Positions 1-8,315 of a stretch of 64,000 nucleotides of DNA are shown in pieces. This stretch comes from Afifella pfennigii DSM 17143 (lineage in GTDB: Bacteria > Pseudomonadota > Alphaproteobacteria > Rhizobiales > Afifellaceae), in NCBI RefSeq assembly GCF_000688515.1, contig NZ_JHZK01000012.1:1-64000 (forward strand). The letters are read 5' to 3'. The stretch's first letter is position 1, and every line of letters starts with the position of its first letter. A model generated the notes under the pieces. The model saw only the letters and a program-made list of their open reading frames with translations. It was not told the DNA's origin and ran no database searches. A program made the position numbers and the translations under genes.

Positions 1-252
1 ATCGAGCGCTGGCACCAGACGCTGAAGAACCGGATCCTGCTCGAGAACCACTATCTGCCCGGCGCGCTCGAGGCCGCCATCGGCGACTTCATCGATCACT
101 ACAACCACCGCCGCGTCCACGAGAGCCTCGGTAACGTCACGCCTGCCGATGCCTACTTCGGCAGGGCGCCGGCCATCCTCGAGGAGAGAAGGAGGATCAA
201 GGACGAAACCATCCGGCAGCGCCGCTTGCTCAACCAGCAGCCCGCAGCCTAA
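1..252 (+). CDS. IS3-family transposase, C-terminal part (5' end outside window)
   Basis: The frame is open from the first base to a TAA at 250-252, giving about 83 residues. It reads as the end of an rve (DDE) integrase core: IERWHQTLKNRILLENHY, then a YNHRRVHESL stretch and a TPADAYFG segment, all typical of OrfB of IS3-family elements. The Glu in the first helix region is the probable third catalytic acidic residue. The upstream part, including the other two Asp residues and OrfA, lies outside the window, so activity cannot be judged. It points into a truncated GTA gene that starts about 70 bases downstream. Confidence 0.85.
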   Translation: MERWHQTLKNRILLENHYLPGALEAAIGDFIDHYNHRRVHESLGNVTPADAYFGRAPAILEERRRIKDETIRQRRLLNQQPAA

Positions 253-324
253 CGTCAACCCAATCGAGCCAGACCCTCCAAAGCGTCATGGCCTCCGAAG
301 TCCCGAAATATCTGACGACGGACA
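1..324 (+). mobile_element. Right end of an IS3-family insertion sequence
   Basis: The element contains the transposase tail and about 70 bases of non-coding end. I place its border near 324, where the sequence ends in TCTGACGACGGACA; IS3-family ends usually finish in CA. Immediately after this (325 onward) the reading frame of the interrupted GTA protein resumes as LTAFFEERRGRLYGF. The exact border and the left terminal repeat cannot be confirmed because the other end is outside the window. Confidence 0.6.
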
Positions 325-780
325 CTCACGGCTTTCTTCGAGGAACGGCGCGGGCGGCTTTACGGCTTCCGCTTCCGCGACCGGGCGGACTTCAAATCCT
401 GTGCGCCCGGCGCCGCGCCTGGGCCTGAGGACCAGGCAATCGGCACCGGCGACGGGGCGCGGGCGAGCTTCGACCTCGTCAAGACCTACGGGGCGGCGCA
501 TCTGCCCTGGACGCGGCGGGTGCACAAGCCGGTGGAGGGCTCCGTGCGCCTCGCCGTCGATGGCGTGGAGCAGGAAGAAGGCGTCGATTTCTTCGCCGAC
601 CATGTCGCCGGGCAAGTCACCTTCGTGCCGGGGCGCGAGCCGGCGGCCGGGGCGGGCGTGACGGCCGGCTTTGTCTTCGACGTGCCGGTGCGCTTCGACA
701 CCGACAAGCTCGACATCGACCTTGCCGCCTTCGAGGCGGGCGAGGCGCCGAACGTGCCGATCGTGGAGATCCGGCTATGA
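325..780 (+). pseudogene. GTA tail protein of the DUF2460 / TIGR02217 type, 5' truncated by IS
   Basis: From 325 the frame reads LTAFFEERRGRLYGFRFRDR and continues without a stop to TGA at 778-780, about 151 residues. This is the family's conserved core and C-terminus (gp12 position of RcGTA clusters). Family members normally have roughly 60 more residues at the N-terminus; these are replaced by the IS end, and an in-frame TGA lies at 313-315. The next in-frame ATG is at 520, after the FEERRGRLYGF core. The stop overlaps the start of the next gene (ATGA at 777-780), as in intact GTA clusters. The protein would be a distal tail or hub component of the GTA particle; here it is probably non-functional. 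Confidence 0.8.
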
Positions 781-1673
781 AGGACTTCTCGCCAGAACTC
801 GCCGACCATCTTGCCGGCCCCATCACCACGCTTTGCGCCTGCTGGAAGATCACCCGCGGCGACGGCGCGGCGCTCGGCTTCACCGACCACGACCGCGAGA
901 TCGCCTTCGGCGGGCTCGCCTATCGGCCGCAGGACGGGCTCAGCGCCACGGGCGCCGTCGCAAATGCCGGGATGGAGGTCGGCGGGCTGGAGGTCGCCGG
1001 GGCGCTCACCTCCGAGCGGCTTGCCGAGGCCGACCTTGCCGCAGGGCTCTACGACAATGCCCGCGTGGAGATGTGGCTGGTCAATTGGGAAAGCCCCCAG
1101 GAACGGCATTTGATGCGCATCGCCGAGATCGGCGAGGTGAAGCGCGAGGGCGAAGCCTTCACGGCCGAATTGCGCAGCCTCTCCCACCGGCTCGACCAAC
1201 CGCAAGGGCGGCTCTTCTCGCATCTCTGCGACGCCGATCTCGGCGATGCGCGCTGCGGCGTCGCCGTCGCCGGGATGACGCGCGCGGCGAACGTGACGGC
1301 GACGGACGGCGCCTCCTTCGTGGAGACGGACGGCCTCGCCGACCCCGCTGGCACCTTCTCGCGCGGGCTTCTCACCTTCACCTCCGGCGACAATGCCGGG
1401 CGCAAGATGGAGGTGACGCGGCACGCCCTCGCAGAGGCCGGTACGGGCAGGGCGCGGCTTTCCCTGTGGCAGGCGATGGAGAAGGACATCGCCGTCGGCG
1501 ACGCCTTCACCGTCGCGCCGGGCTGCGACAAGCGCTTTGCCACCTGCCAGGGCACCTTCGGCAATGCCGCCAATTTCCGCGGTTTCCCGCATATGCCGGG
1601 CAACGACTTCGCCTGGGCGACGGCTTTTGGCGGCGGCGGGACGAGCGGCGGCGGCACGGCGCCGAACGCGTGA
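777..1673 (+). CDS. GTA tail protein, DUF2163 (TIGR02218, BR0599-like; gp13 position)
   Basis: The 298-residue product matches the DUF2163 tail-assembly family. Early residues include CWKITRGDG and GFTDHDREI, followed by the GL.YRPQDGLSATG block. The C-terminal half contains CDADLGDARCGV and a Cys-rich stretch around residues 240-260 (GCDKRFATCQGTFGNAANFR), typical of the iron-sulfur-containing hub protein of RcGTA. Order, length and four-base overlap with both neighbours fit a GTA structural operon. No frameshift is seen. Role is inferred from the family: part of the tail hub/baseplate next to the tail-tip fibre protein. Confidence 0.88.
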   Translation: MKDFSPELADHLAGPITTLCACWKITRGDGAALGFTDHDREIAFGGLAYRPQDGLSATGAVANAGMEVGGLEVAGALTSERLAEADLAAGLYDNARVEMWLVNWESPQERHLMRIAEIGEVKREGEAFTAELRSLSHRLDQPQGRLFSHLCDADLGDARCGVAVAGMTRAANVTATDGASFVETDGLADPAGTFSRGLLTFTSGDNAGRKMEVTRHALAEAGTGRARLSLWQAMEKDIAVGDAFTVAPGCDKRFATCQGTFGNAANFRGFPHMPGNDFAWATAFGGGGTSGGGTAPNA

Positions 1674-2104
1674 TGGCGCGCCGTTCCGACATCCTCGCCG
1701 CGGCGCGCGGCTGGCTCGGCACGCCCTACCGCCACCAGGCCTGCTGCAAGGGCGTCGGCTGCGACTGCCTCGGCCTCGTGCGCGGCGTTTACGCGGAGGT
1801 GACGGGAAGGATGCCGGAGGCGCCGCCGCCCTATACGCCGGACTGGGCCGAGGCACACTGTGCCGAGACGCTGGCGGAGGCGGGGCGCCGGCATCTTACC
1901 GAGATCGCGCCGGGTCTGGCGGAGCCCGGCGACATCCTCCTGTTTCGCTGGCGGCGCGGCCTGCCGGCCAAGCATGCAGGCATCCTGAGCCAGCCGGGAT
2001 GGATGATCCACGCCCATGAAGGGGCGGCGGTGGCGGAAGTGCCGCTCGGCATCTGGGCGCGAAAGATCGCCTACGCCTTCGCTTTTCCGGAGGACAACGG
2101 GTAA
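1673..2104 (+). CDS. GTA NlpC/P60-family cell-wall peptidase (gp14 position)
   Basis: The 143-residue protein has the NlpC/P60 cysteine-peptidase signature: GVGCDCLGLVRG around residues 25-36 supplies the catalytic Cys, and KHAGIL around residues 100-105 supplies the His. This size and position match the tail-associated peptidoglycan hydrolase of RcGTA-like clusters, thought to help DNA delivery across the recipient wall. The ATG at 1673 overlaps the TGA of the preceding gene and the TAA overlaps the ATG of the next, so the genes are translationally coupled. No signal peptide is evident, as expected for a virion component. Confidence 0.9.
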   Translation: MARRSDILAAARGWLGTPYRHQACCKGVGCDCLGLVRGVYAEVTGRMPEAPPPYTPDWAEAHCAETLAEAGRRHLTEIAPGLAEPGDILLFRWRRGLPAKHAGILSQPGWMIHAHEGAAVAEVPLGIWARKIAYAFAFPEDNG

Positions 2105-5100
2105 TGGCAACGCTTCTTCTGGGCGCGGCCGGGGCGGCTTTCGGCTCGCTCTTCGGCGGCGTCGGCCTCATCGCCGGACGTGCCGCCGGGGCGCTCGCCG
2201 GCTACGCCCTCGACCAGGCGCTGTTTTCGACAAGTCGCAAGGTGGAAGGCCCGCGCCTTTCCGACCTCACCGTGCAGGGCTCCACGGAGGGCGCGCCGAT
2301 ACCGCGCGTCTACGGAAAGGTGCGGCTCGCCGGCCAGGTGATCTGGGCGACCGATTTCGAGGAGGTGGTCACCACGACGCGCAGCGGCGGCAAGGGCGGG
2401 CCGAAGGTGACGCGCACCGACTACAGCTACTACGCCAATTTCGCGGTCGGCATCTGCGAGGGCGAGATCGCGCGCATCGCCCGCATCTGGGCGGACGGCA
2501 AGCCGCTCGATCAAAGCGGTGTCAATCTGCGGGTTCATCGCGGCACGGAAAGCCAGGCGCCGGACCCGCTGATTGTGGCGCGGACGGGCGCGGCGCCCGC
2601 CTATCGCGGCCTTGCCTATGTCGTCCTGGAACGCCTGCCGCTCGCGGATTTCGGCAATCGCCTTCCCCAGCTCTCCTTCGAGGTCATCCGCCCGGTCGGC
2701 TCCATCGAGGCGCATTTGCGCGCCGTCACCGTCATTCCGAGCGCCGGCGAGTTCACCTACGATACGGCGCCGCGGCTGAAGGTGATGGGGCCGGGCAGCT
2801 ATGAAGGCGAGAACGTGCATGCGGCGCGCGAGACGGCCGACTGGGACGTTGCCATCGACGAATTGGCGGCGCTCTGCCCCAGGCTTGAATGGGTGACGCT
2901 GGTCGTCGCCTGGTTCGGTACGGATCTGCGCGCCGGAGCCTGCGAGATCAGGCCGATGGTCGACGACAAGACCAAGGTGGTGAGCGGCGGCGCCTGGTCC
3001 GTCGCCGGGCTGACGCGCGGCACCGCCGAGGAGGTCTCGCGCATCGGGGGCAGGCCCGCCTATGGCGGCACGCCGAACGATGCGGCGGTGGTGGCGGCCA
3101 TCAAGGACCTCAAGGCTCGCGGCTTCAAGGTGGCGCTGCTGCCCTTCATCCTGATGGATATTCCCGCCGGCAACGGCCTCACCGACCCCTATACGGGCGG
3201 GGCGGGCCAGCCGCCCTATCCCTGGCGCGGCCGCATCACCGGGGCGCGGGCGCCAGGCGTGCCAGGCTCGCCGGACAAGACCGCAGCGGCGGCGAGCGAA
3301 ATCGCCAGCTTCCTCGGCAGCGCCGATACCGGCGATTTCGGCCTTGCGGGAGAGACGGTGAGCTATGCCGGCCCGGACGAATGGCGCTACCGCCGCTTCA
3401 TCCTGCACCATGCCTTCCTCGCCAAGGCGGCGGGCGGGGTCGATGCCTTCACCATCGGCTCCGAAATGGTCGGGCTGACGCAGCTACGCTCCTCGGCGAG
3501 CGTCTATCCCTTCGTCGGCGGCCTGCGCACGCTGCTTGGCGAATGCCGCGCCGTTCTCGGCGGCGGCACGGACATCTCCTACGCCGCCGACTGGTCGGAA
3601 TATTTCGGCCATCAGCCGCAGGACGGGACGGGCGACGTCTTCTTCCATCTCGACCCTCTCTGGGCGGAGGCCGATTTCGTCGGCATCGACATGTACTGGC
3701 CGCTCGCCGATTGGCGCGGCGAGAAGGGCCATGCCGACGAGGTGCCGGGCCGCTCGCTCTACAATCTCAATCATCTGAGGGCGAACCTTGCCGGCGGCGA
3801 GGGCTTCGACTGGTACTACGCTTCGCCCGCCGAACGGCGCAGCCAGACGCGCTCCGCCATCACCGACGGGGCGGCGGGCAAGCCCTGGGTCTTCCGCTTC
3901 AAGGATATCGAGAGCTGGTGGCGGAACTATCATTACGACCGGCCGGGCGGGGCGGAGGCGGCAAGCCCGACGCCATGGGTGCCGGAGGCAAAGCCGATCT
4001 GGCTGACGGAATTCGGCTGCCCGGCCGTCGACAAAGGCGCCAACCAGCCGAACGTCTTCTTTGACCCAAAATCCTCCGAATCGGCGCTGCCGCATTTCTC
4101 CACCGGCGAGCGCGACGATCTGATGGCGCGCCGCTATATCGAGGCGGTGCTGACGGCCTACGACCCGGCGCATCCCGATTATGCCGGCTTCAACCGGCCG
4201 GCGGCGGTGCCCGGCGGCTACATGGTCGACCCGGCGCATCTCAACGCCTGGACCTGGGACGCCAGGCCCTATCCCTGGTTTCCGGCCCTGGAACACGTCT
4301 GGGGCGACGGGCCGAACTGGCGGCTCGGCCATTGGCTGAACGGCAGGCTGGGGGCGCTCGACCTTGCCCATCTCATCAAGGGGGTGCTGGAGGACCACGG
4401 CTTCGCCGATTACCGCATCGAGGATGTGCACGGGCTCGTCGAAGGCTTTCTCGTCGGCGAGCGGCTTTCGGCCCGCGATACGCTCGAAGCGCTCCTTGCC
4501 GCCTACGGCGTCGACGCGGCCGATGCCGGAGACGCCATCCGCTTTCGCGGCCGCGAGCGCCCGGCCGATGCGGTGATCGCGACGGGCGAGCTCATCGACG
4601 AGGCGGAGGCGCCGCTGATGAGCCTGACGCGGGCGCAAGAGAGCGAGCTTGCCTCCGAGGTCGCCATCCGCACGCTCTCGCCCGACAACGATTACCGCAT
4701 GGCAACGGCGGCGCAGCGCCGCCTCGCCGGGAAGAGCCGGCGCATCCTCACGCTCGACCTTGCCGTCGTCGCCGGCGACGGCGATGCAGAGAAGCTGGCG
4801 GAGAACCTTCTCGCCGATATCTGGGAGGGGCGCGAGACGGCGGGCTTCTCGCTGCCGCCGAGCCGGGCGGCTCTGGAGGCGGGCGATGCGGTGGAGCTTG
4901 CCGCGGGAAGCCGGACGCGCACGCTCCTCATTCAGCGCATCGCCGACCGGGAGGCGCGTGAGATCGGCGCAAGGCGGGTGGCGCTCGGGCGGCGCGGCAC
5001 CAGCGCGGCGGCGCCGCGCGAGCAGGGCATCGTTGCCGAGCCGGCCTATGGACCGCCGCTCGTCCGGGTCATGGAGCTGCCGCCGCCCAGCGATGGCAGC

Positions 5101-5991
5101 GAGGCGGAGAAGACGCGGCTTGCCGCCTTCGCCGAGCCCTGGCCGGGGGCGCTCGCCGTCTATCTGGCGGAGGCGGGCAGCGGCTACCGGCCGCTGTCGA
5201 CGATGAGCCGGCGGGCGGTGATGGGCGAGCTTGCCGCGTCGCTCGGCGCCGGGCCGGAAGGCGTCTTCGACCTTGGCAACCTTGTCGAGGTGGAGCTTTA
5301 CGCCGGCGAGCTCTTCTCGCTGCCGGAGACCGACGTTCTCGCCGGCGGCAACCTTGCCGCGGTGATGGCCGAGAACGGCGATTGGGAGGTGCTGCAATTT
5401 GCCGAGGCGGAGCTTGTCGGCGACAAACGCTATCGCCTCAGAAAGCTCCTGCGCGCCCAGGGCGGCAGCGAGGCGGCGATGCGGGCCGGCGCCTCGGCCG
5501 GCAGCGCCTTCGTGCTCCTGGACAGGGCGGTCTATCCGCTGCCGCTCGGCCTCGACGCTCTGGGGCGGGCGCATCTTTTGCGCATCGGCCCGGTTTCCGA
5601 CGAGCACGCGGCGGCAAGCTTCGCTGAGATTTCCCTCACGCCCGCCGGGCGCGGGCTGAAGCCCTTCGCGCCGGTGCATCTCAGCGCCCGGCGCGTGGCG
5701 GGAAGCGGCAATATCGCCATTACCTTCATCCGGCGCACGCGCTTTGCCGGCGATAGCTGGGAGCTTGCCGAAGTGCCGCTCAACGAGGCGGTCGAAGCCT
5801 ATCGGCTGGACATCCTGCAAGGCGGGATGCCGGTCCGCAGCGTCGATCTGACCTCGCCGGCCTTCACCTATCAGGCGGGCGAGGAGATCGCCGATTTCGG
5901 CGCTCCGCAGACGGAGATCGCGCTTCGTTTGGCGCAGCTTTCCGCCGTCGCCGGGCCTGGCTTCGCCGCCGAGGCGGTGATCGGCCTCTGA
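2104..5991 (+). CDS. GTA tail-tip / host-specificity megatron with TIM-barrel domain (gp15 position)
   Basis: The 1295-residue product has the length and layout of the gp15 family. The N-terminus (residues 1-50) is a glycine/alanine-rich hydrophobic segment. A GTA TIM-barrel (glycoside-hydrolase-like) domain spans roughly residues 430-740, with TIGSEMVGL near 453 and WLTEFGCPA near 634. A Phage-tail_3 domain lies around 780-950 and beta-rich modules follow. The protein sits at the tail tip and binds or degrades recipient surface polymers. It is intact, ends at TGA 5989-5991, and is followed 47 bases later by an endolysin gene on the same strand. Confidence 0.92.
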   Translation: MATLLLGAAGAAFGSLFGGVGLIAGRAAGALAGYALDQALFSTSRKVEGPRLSDLTVQGSTEGAPIPRVYGKVRLAGQVIWATDFEEVVTTTRSGGKGGPKVTRTDYSYYANFAVGICEGEIARIARIWADGKPLDQSGVNLRVHRGTESQAPDPLIVARTGAAPAYRGLAYVVLERLPLADFGNRLPQLSFEVIRPVGSIEAHLRAVTVIPSAGEFTYDTAPRLKVMGPGSYEGENVHAARETADWDVAIDELAALCPRLEWVTLVVAWFGTDLRAGACEIRPMVDDKTKVVSGGAWSVAGLTRGTAEEVSRIGGRPAYGGTPNDAAVVAAIKDLKARGFKVALLPFILMDIPAGNGLTDPYTGGAGQPPYPWRGRITGARAPGVPGSPDKTAAAASEIASFLGSADTGDFGLAGETVSYAGPDEWRYRRFILHHAFLAKAAGGVDAFTIGSEMVGLTQLRSSASVYPFVGGLRTLLGECRAVLGGGTDISYAADWSEYFGHQPQDGTGDVFFHLDPLWAEADFVGIDMYWPLADWRGEKGHADEVPGRSLYNLNHLRANLAGGEGFDWYYASPAERRSQTRSAITDGAAGKPWVFRFKDIESWWRNYHYDRPGGAEAASPTPWVPEAKPIWLTEFGCPAVDKGANQPNVFFDPKSSESALPHFSTGERDDLMARRYIEAVLTAYDPAHPDYAGFNRPAAVPGGYMVDPAHLNAWTWDARPYPWFPALEHVWGDGPNWRLGHWLNGRLGALDLAHLIKGVLEDHGFADYRIEDVHGLVEGFLVGERLSARDTLEALLAAYGVDAADAGDAIRFRGRERPADAVIATGELIDEAEAPLMSLTRAQESELASEVAIRTLSPDNDYRMATAAQRRLAGKSRRILTLDLAVVAGDGDAEKLAENLLADIWEGRETAGFSLPPSRAALEAGDAVELAAGSRTRTLLIQRIADREAREIGARRVALGRRGTSAAAPREQGIVAEPAYGPPLVRVMELPPPSDGSEAEKTRLAAFAEPWPGALAVYLAEAGSGYRPLSTMSRRAVMGELAASLGAGPEGVFDLGNLVEVELYAGELFSLPETDVLAGGNLAAVMAENGDWEVLQFAEAELVGDKRYRLRKLLRAQGGSEAAMRAGASAGSAFVLLDRAVYPLPLGLDALGRAHLLRIGPVSDEHAAASFAEISLTPAGRGLKPFAPVHLSARRVAGSGNIAITFIRRTRFAGDSWELAEVPLNEAVEAYRLDILQGGMPVRSVDLTSPAFTYQAGEEIADFGAPQTEIALRLAQLSAVAGPGFAAEAVIGL

Positions 5992-6038
5992 AGGCCGGAC
6001 CCGCATCCAGCCAATCGAAACGGTCAAGGAGCGCCGTC

Positions 6039-6863
6039 ATGATCGCGGTGGAGGAATTGCGCGCCATCGTGGGAAAGGCGGCGCGCGCCGATATTCTCAA
6101 GGGCCTTGCCGAAGGGCTTGCCGCCTATGGGGCGCAGTTCGGGCTTCACCGGCCGGAGGCGCTCGCCCAGTTTCTCGCCCAGATCGCCCATGAGAGCGGG
6201 CGCTTCCGGCATCTGGAGGAGGTCTGGGGGCCGAGCGCGGCGCAACGGCGCTACGATACCCGCACCGATCTCGGCAATACGGCGGCCCCCGACGGCGACG
6301 GCTATCTTTATCGCGGGCGCGGCCTCATCCAACTGACGGGGGCGGGCAATGCCCGCGCCTTCTCCGCCTGGGCAGGCAAGCGCTTTGCCGGCGCGCCGGA
6401 TTTTCTCGCCGAGCCGCAAAAGCTCGCCGCGTTTCCCTGGGCGCTGCTTTCCGCGCTGTTCTTCTGGGAGGCGAACGGGCTCGGCCGGTTCGCCGTCAAG
6501 GGCGACCTTACGGCGATCACAAGCGCCGTCAATGGCGGGCTCAACGGGCTTTCCGAACGGCGGCATCTTTACGTGCGCGCGGCGCTGACCCTCCTCGGCT
6601 ACCGGCTGGAGAGAGGCGTTCTCGCCCGCTTCCAGAAAGAGCGCGGCCTTGTTGCCGACGACATCGCCGGGCCGGCGACCCGCGCCGCCCTGCATGCCGC
6701 GCTTTCAGAACTGCCGGTGCTTAAGCCCGGCGCGGCCGGGGAAGAGGCGGCGAAAGAGGTTCGGCGCATCGTCGGCCTTCCCGCCGAACTCGTCCTCGTC
6801 CTGGCCCTTGCCCTCGCCGCGCTCGCCGCGGCGATGTTTCTGCCCGAAGGAGGTTTGCCATGA
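6039..6863 (+). CDS. GH19-type endolysin with peptidoglycan-binding region and C-terminal membrane segment
   Basis: The 274-residue protein contains a GH19 chitinase/lysozyme-like catalytic domain (residues ~1-190): AHESGRF places a catalytic Glu near residue 52, and YRGRGLIQLTG is the family signature. Residues ~196-222 (RFQKERGLVADDIAGPATR) resemble a PG_binding_1 repeat. A hydrophobic helix (residues ~249-268) ends the protein. It probably cleaves murein glycan. The C-terminal anchor is unusual for a simple phage endolysin and suggests membrane tethering. Start chosen at ATG 6039, preceded by AAGGAG at 6026-6031. The stop overlaps the next ATG, so the two genes form a lysis-like pair behind the GTA tail genes. 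Confidence 0.82.
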   Translation: MIAVEELRAIVGKAARADILKGLAEGLAAYGAQFGLHRPEALAQFLAQIAHESGRFRHLEEVWGPSAAQRRYDTRTDLGNTAAPDGDGYLYRGRGLIQLTGAGNARAFSAWAGKRFAGAPDFLAEPQKLAAFPWALLSALFFWEANGLGRFAVKGDLTAITSAVNGGLNGLSERRHLYVRAALTLLGYRLERGVLARFQKERGLVADDIAGPATRAALHAALSELPVLKPGAAGEEAAKEVRRIVGLPAELVLVLALALAALAAAMFLPEGGLP

Positions 6864-7060
6864 GAACCGTCAGCCAACCCGACGCCATCCCCACCAACAA
6901 GCTTTCCGCCGCCACGCTCACGGCCGCGATCGCGGCGGTGCTCGAAATCGTGGTGACGCGGTATTTTCCGCATTACGCCGACCCCACCATCTGGGCGCCG
7001 CTCGGCCCGGTGCTGGCCTTCGTGGTGGGCTACTTCGTCAAGGACCGGCCGAATGTGTGA
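6860..7060 (+). CDS. Small membrane protein, holin-like
   Basis: A 66-residue protein translationally coupled to the endolysin (ATGA at 6860-6863). Two hydrophobic stretches are visible: residues ~17-33 (ATLTAAIAAVLEIVV) and ~45-60 (WAPLGPVLAFVVGYFV), ending in a basic KDRPNV tail. Size, topology and coupling to an endolysin suggest a holin-type function, that is, making membrane lesions that release the lysin or GTA particles. There is no family signature that proves this. Confidence 0.6.
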   Translation: MRTVSQPDAIPTNKLSAATLTAAIAAVLEIVVTRYFPHYADPTIWAPLGPVLAFVVGYFVKDRPNV

Positions 7061-7299
7061 GAGGGACCAAGCTTCCCGAAAAGCCGCCCCTCGCCGAAAA
7101 GATCATCGACCAAATGGACCGCGAAGATGCGCGAGCGAACGCCAGCTATCGGTTCGGCGTCGTGGCCATCGCTCATCCTCATTGCCATGGCTCTCGCCCG
7201 GCTGCTCGGCTCGGCGAGGGATTGCGCCGGCCCGCGAGTAATTCGGCGCCTTGTCGTCTTCTCACTTCTCATTCCCTTGCCTGCTGCCTTCTCTCCTGC

Positions 7300-7319
7300 C
7301 ATTCAGCCGGCATTCAGCC
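7300..7319 (+). promoter_or_regulatory. 11-bp-period direct repeat, candidate response-regulator site
   Basis: CATTCAGCC occurs at 7300-7308 and again at 7311-7319, an exact repeat with an 11-base period. Direct half-sites one helical turn apart are typical of OmpR/PhoP-family regulators. The repeat lies just ahead of the three-gene unit that encodes such a regulator (7639-8307), so autoregulation is plausible. A weak -10-like TGCTAG follows at 7326-7331. The link is inference. Confidence 0.4.
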
Positions 7320-7340
7320 CGTTGTGCTAGAAGGGCCGCC

Positions 7341-7613
7341 ATGCAACGCGCCGGCCGATTCCTCGCCCTGCTTCTCGCCCTCTCGCCGCTTCTCATCGGC
7401 GAGGCGGCGGCGGCGTGCCTGGGCTCCGGCGAGGCGCGCCAGGCGGTGAGCTCGAGCCGGGCGATGCCACTCTCCGCGGCGCTCGCGCGCGCCGGCATTG
7501 CCGGCGAGGTCGTCAGCGTGCAGCTCTGCGAGGAGGGCGGGCGCTACGTCTACCGCGCCGCCGTGCTCGGGCCGGACGGGCGCGTCAACCAGGTCAGCGT
7601 GCCGGCGAATTAA
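7341..7613 (+). CDS. Small periplasmic PepSY-like protein, FeuN-like
   Basis: The 90-residue product begins with a clear Sec signal peptide (residues 1-25: basic start, LALLLALSPLLIG core, AAA cleavage region). The mature part carries a PepSY-like fold signature ending VYRAAVLGPDGRVNQV and two Cys. It sits 25 bases upstream of a response regulator/histidine kinase pair. In Sinorhizobium meliloti a small periplasmic protein, FeuN, is encoded beside feuP-feuQ and restrains the kinase FeuQ. Position, size and export make this the likely counterpart, but identity is inferred from context. Start at ATG 7341 with GAAGG five bases upstream; a longer in-frame start at 7251 would bury the signal peptide. 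Confidence 0.65.
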   Translation: MQRAGRFLALLLALSPLLIGEAAAACLGSGEARQAVSSSRAMPLSAALARAGIAGEVVSVQLCEEGGRYVYRAAVLGPDGRVNQVSVPAN

Positions 7614-7638
7614 CCTCACAGGAAAGGACAAGGGCGCC

Positions 7639-8307
7639 ATGCGGGTGCTGGTGGTGGAGGACGACGAGGATCTGAACCGGCAGATGGTGGCCGCGCTCAG
7701 CGAGCAGGGCTATGCGGTCGACACCGCGCTCGACGGCGAGGAGGGGCACTTCCTCGGCGAGAGCGAACCCTACGACGCCGTCATCCTCGATATCGGCCTG
7801 CCGCAGATGGACGGGCTGTCGGTGCTGGAAGCCTGGCGGCGGGAGGGGCGCACCATGCCGGTGCTCATCCTGACGGCGCGCGACCGCTGGTCCGACAAGG
7901 TGCAGGGCATCGACGCCGGCGCCGACGATTACGTCGCCAAGCCCTTCCATATGGAGGAGGTGCTGGCGCGCATCCGGGCCCTGGTTCGCCGCGCCGCCGG
8001 CCATGCCTCCAACGAGCTCGTCGCAGGCCCGGTGCGGCTCGACCTCAGGGCCAGCCGGGTGACGGTGGCCGGGAACCCGGTCAAGCTCACCTCGCACGAA
8101 TACAAGGTGCTGGAATACCTCATGCACCACCGTGGCAAGACGATCTCGCGCACGGAGCTCACCGAGCATCTCTACGATCAGGATTTCGACCGCGATTCCA
8201 ACACCATCGAGGTCTTCGTCGGGCGCCTGAGGAAGAAGCTCGGCACCGACATCATCGAGACGGTCCGCGGGCTCGGCTACCGCATCGACCCCGCGCCCGA
8301 GGCTTGA
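7639..8307 (+). CDS. feuP: OmpR/PhoP-family response regulator, FeuP-like
   Basis: The 222-residue regulator has a receiver domain (1-115) with acidic pocket EDDED at 7-11, phosphoacceptor Asp51 in VILDIGLPQ and Lys in KPF. A winged-helix trans_reg_C domain (~130-218) ends in RGLGYRI. It is the transcription factor of the two-component unit whose kinase follows with a four-base overlap. Homology to FeuP/PhoP of rhizobia is supported by the sequence, the H-box type of the partner kinase and the neighbouring periplasmic gene; the gene symbol is therefore provisional. A direct repeat upstream (7300-7319) may be its own target. Confidence 0.85.
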   Translation: MRVLVVEDDEDLNRQMVAALSEQGYAVDTALDGEEGHFLGESEPYDAVILDIGLPQMDGLSVLEAWRREGRTMPVLILTARDRWSDKVQGIDAGADDYVAKPFHMEEVLARIRALVRRAAGHASNELVAGPVRLDLRASRVTVAGNPVKLTSHEYKVLEYLMHHRGKTISRTELTEHLYDQDFDRDSNTIEVFVGRLRKKLGTDIIETVRGLGYRIDPAPEA

Positions 8308-8315
8308 GGGCGGCG

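Noticed and set aside
3484-6027. 847-codon open frame on the minus strand opposite the GTA tail-tip gene
   Set aside because: It is Arg/Ala/Pro-rich and has no domain pattern; long antisense frames are a by-product of high third-position GC in the real gene.
7061-7299. Possible small gene behind the holin-like gene (EKPPLAEKIIDQMDREDARAN, then a hydrophobic stretch in another frame)
   Set aside because: A frameshift would be needed to join the two parts and no ribosome-binding site is clear; not enough to call a gene.
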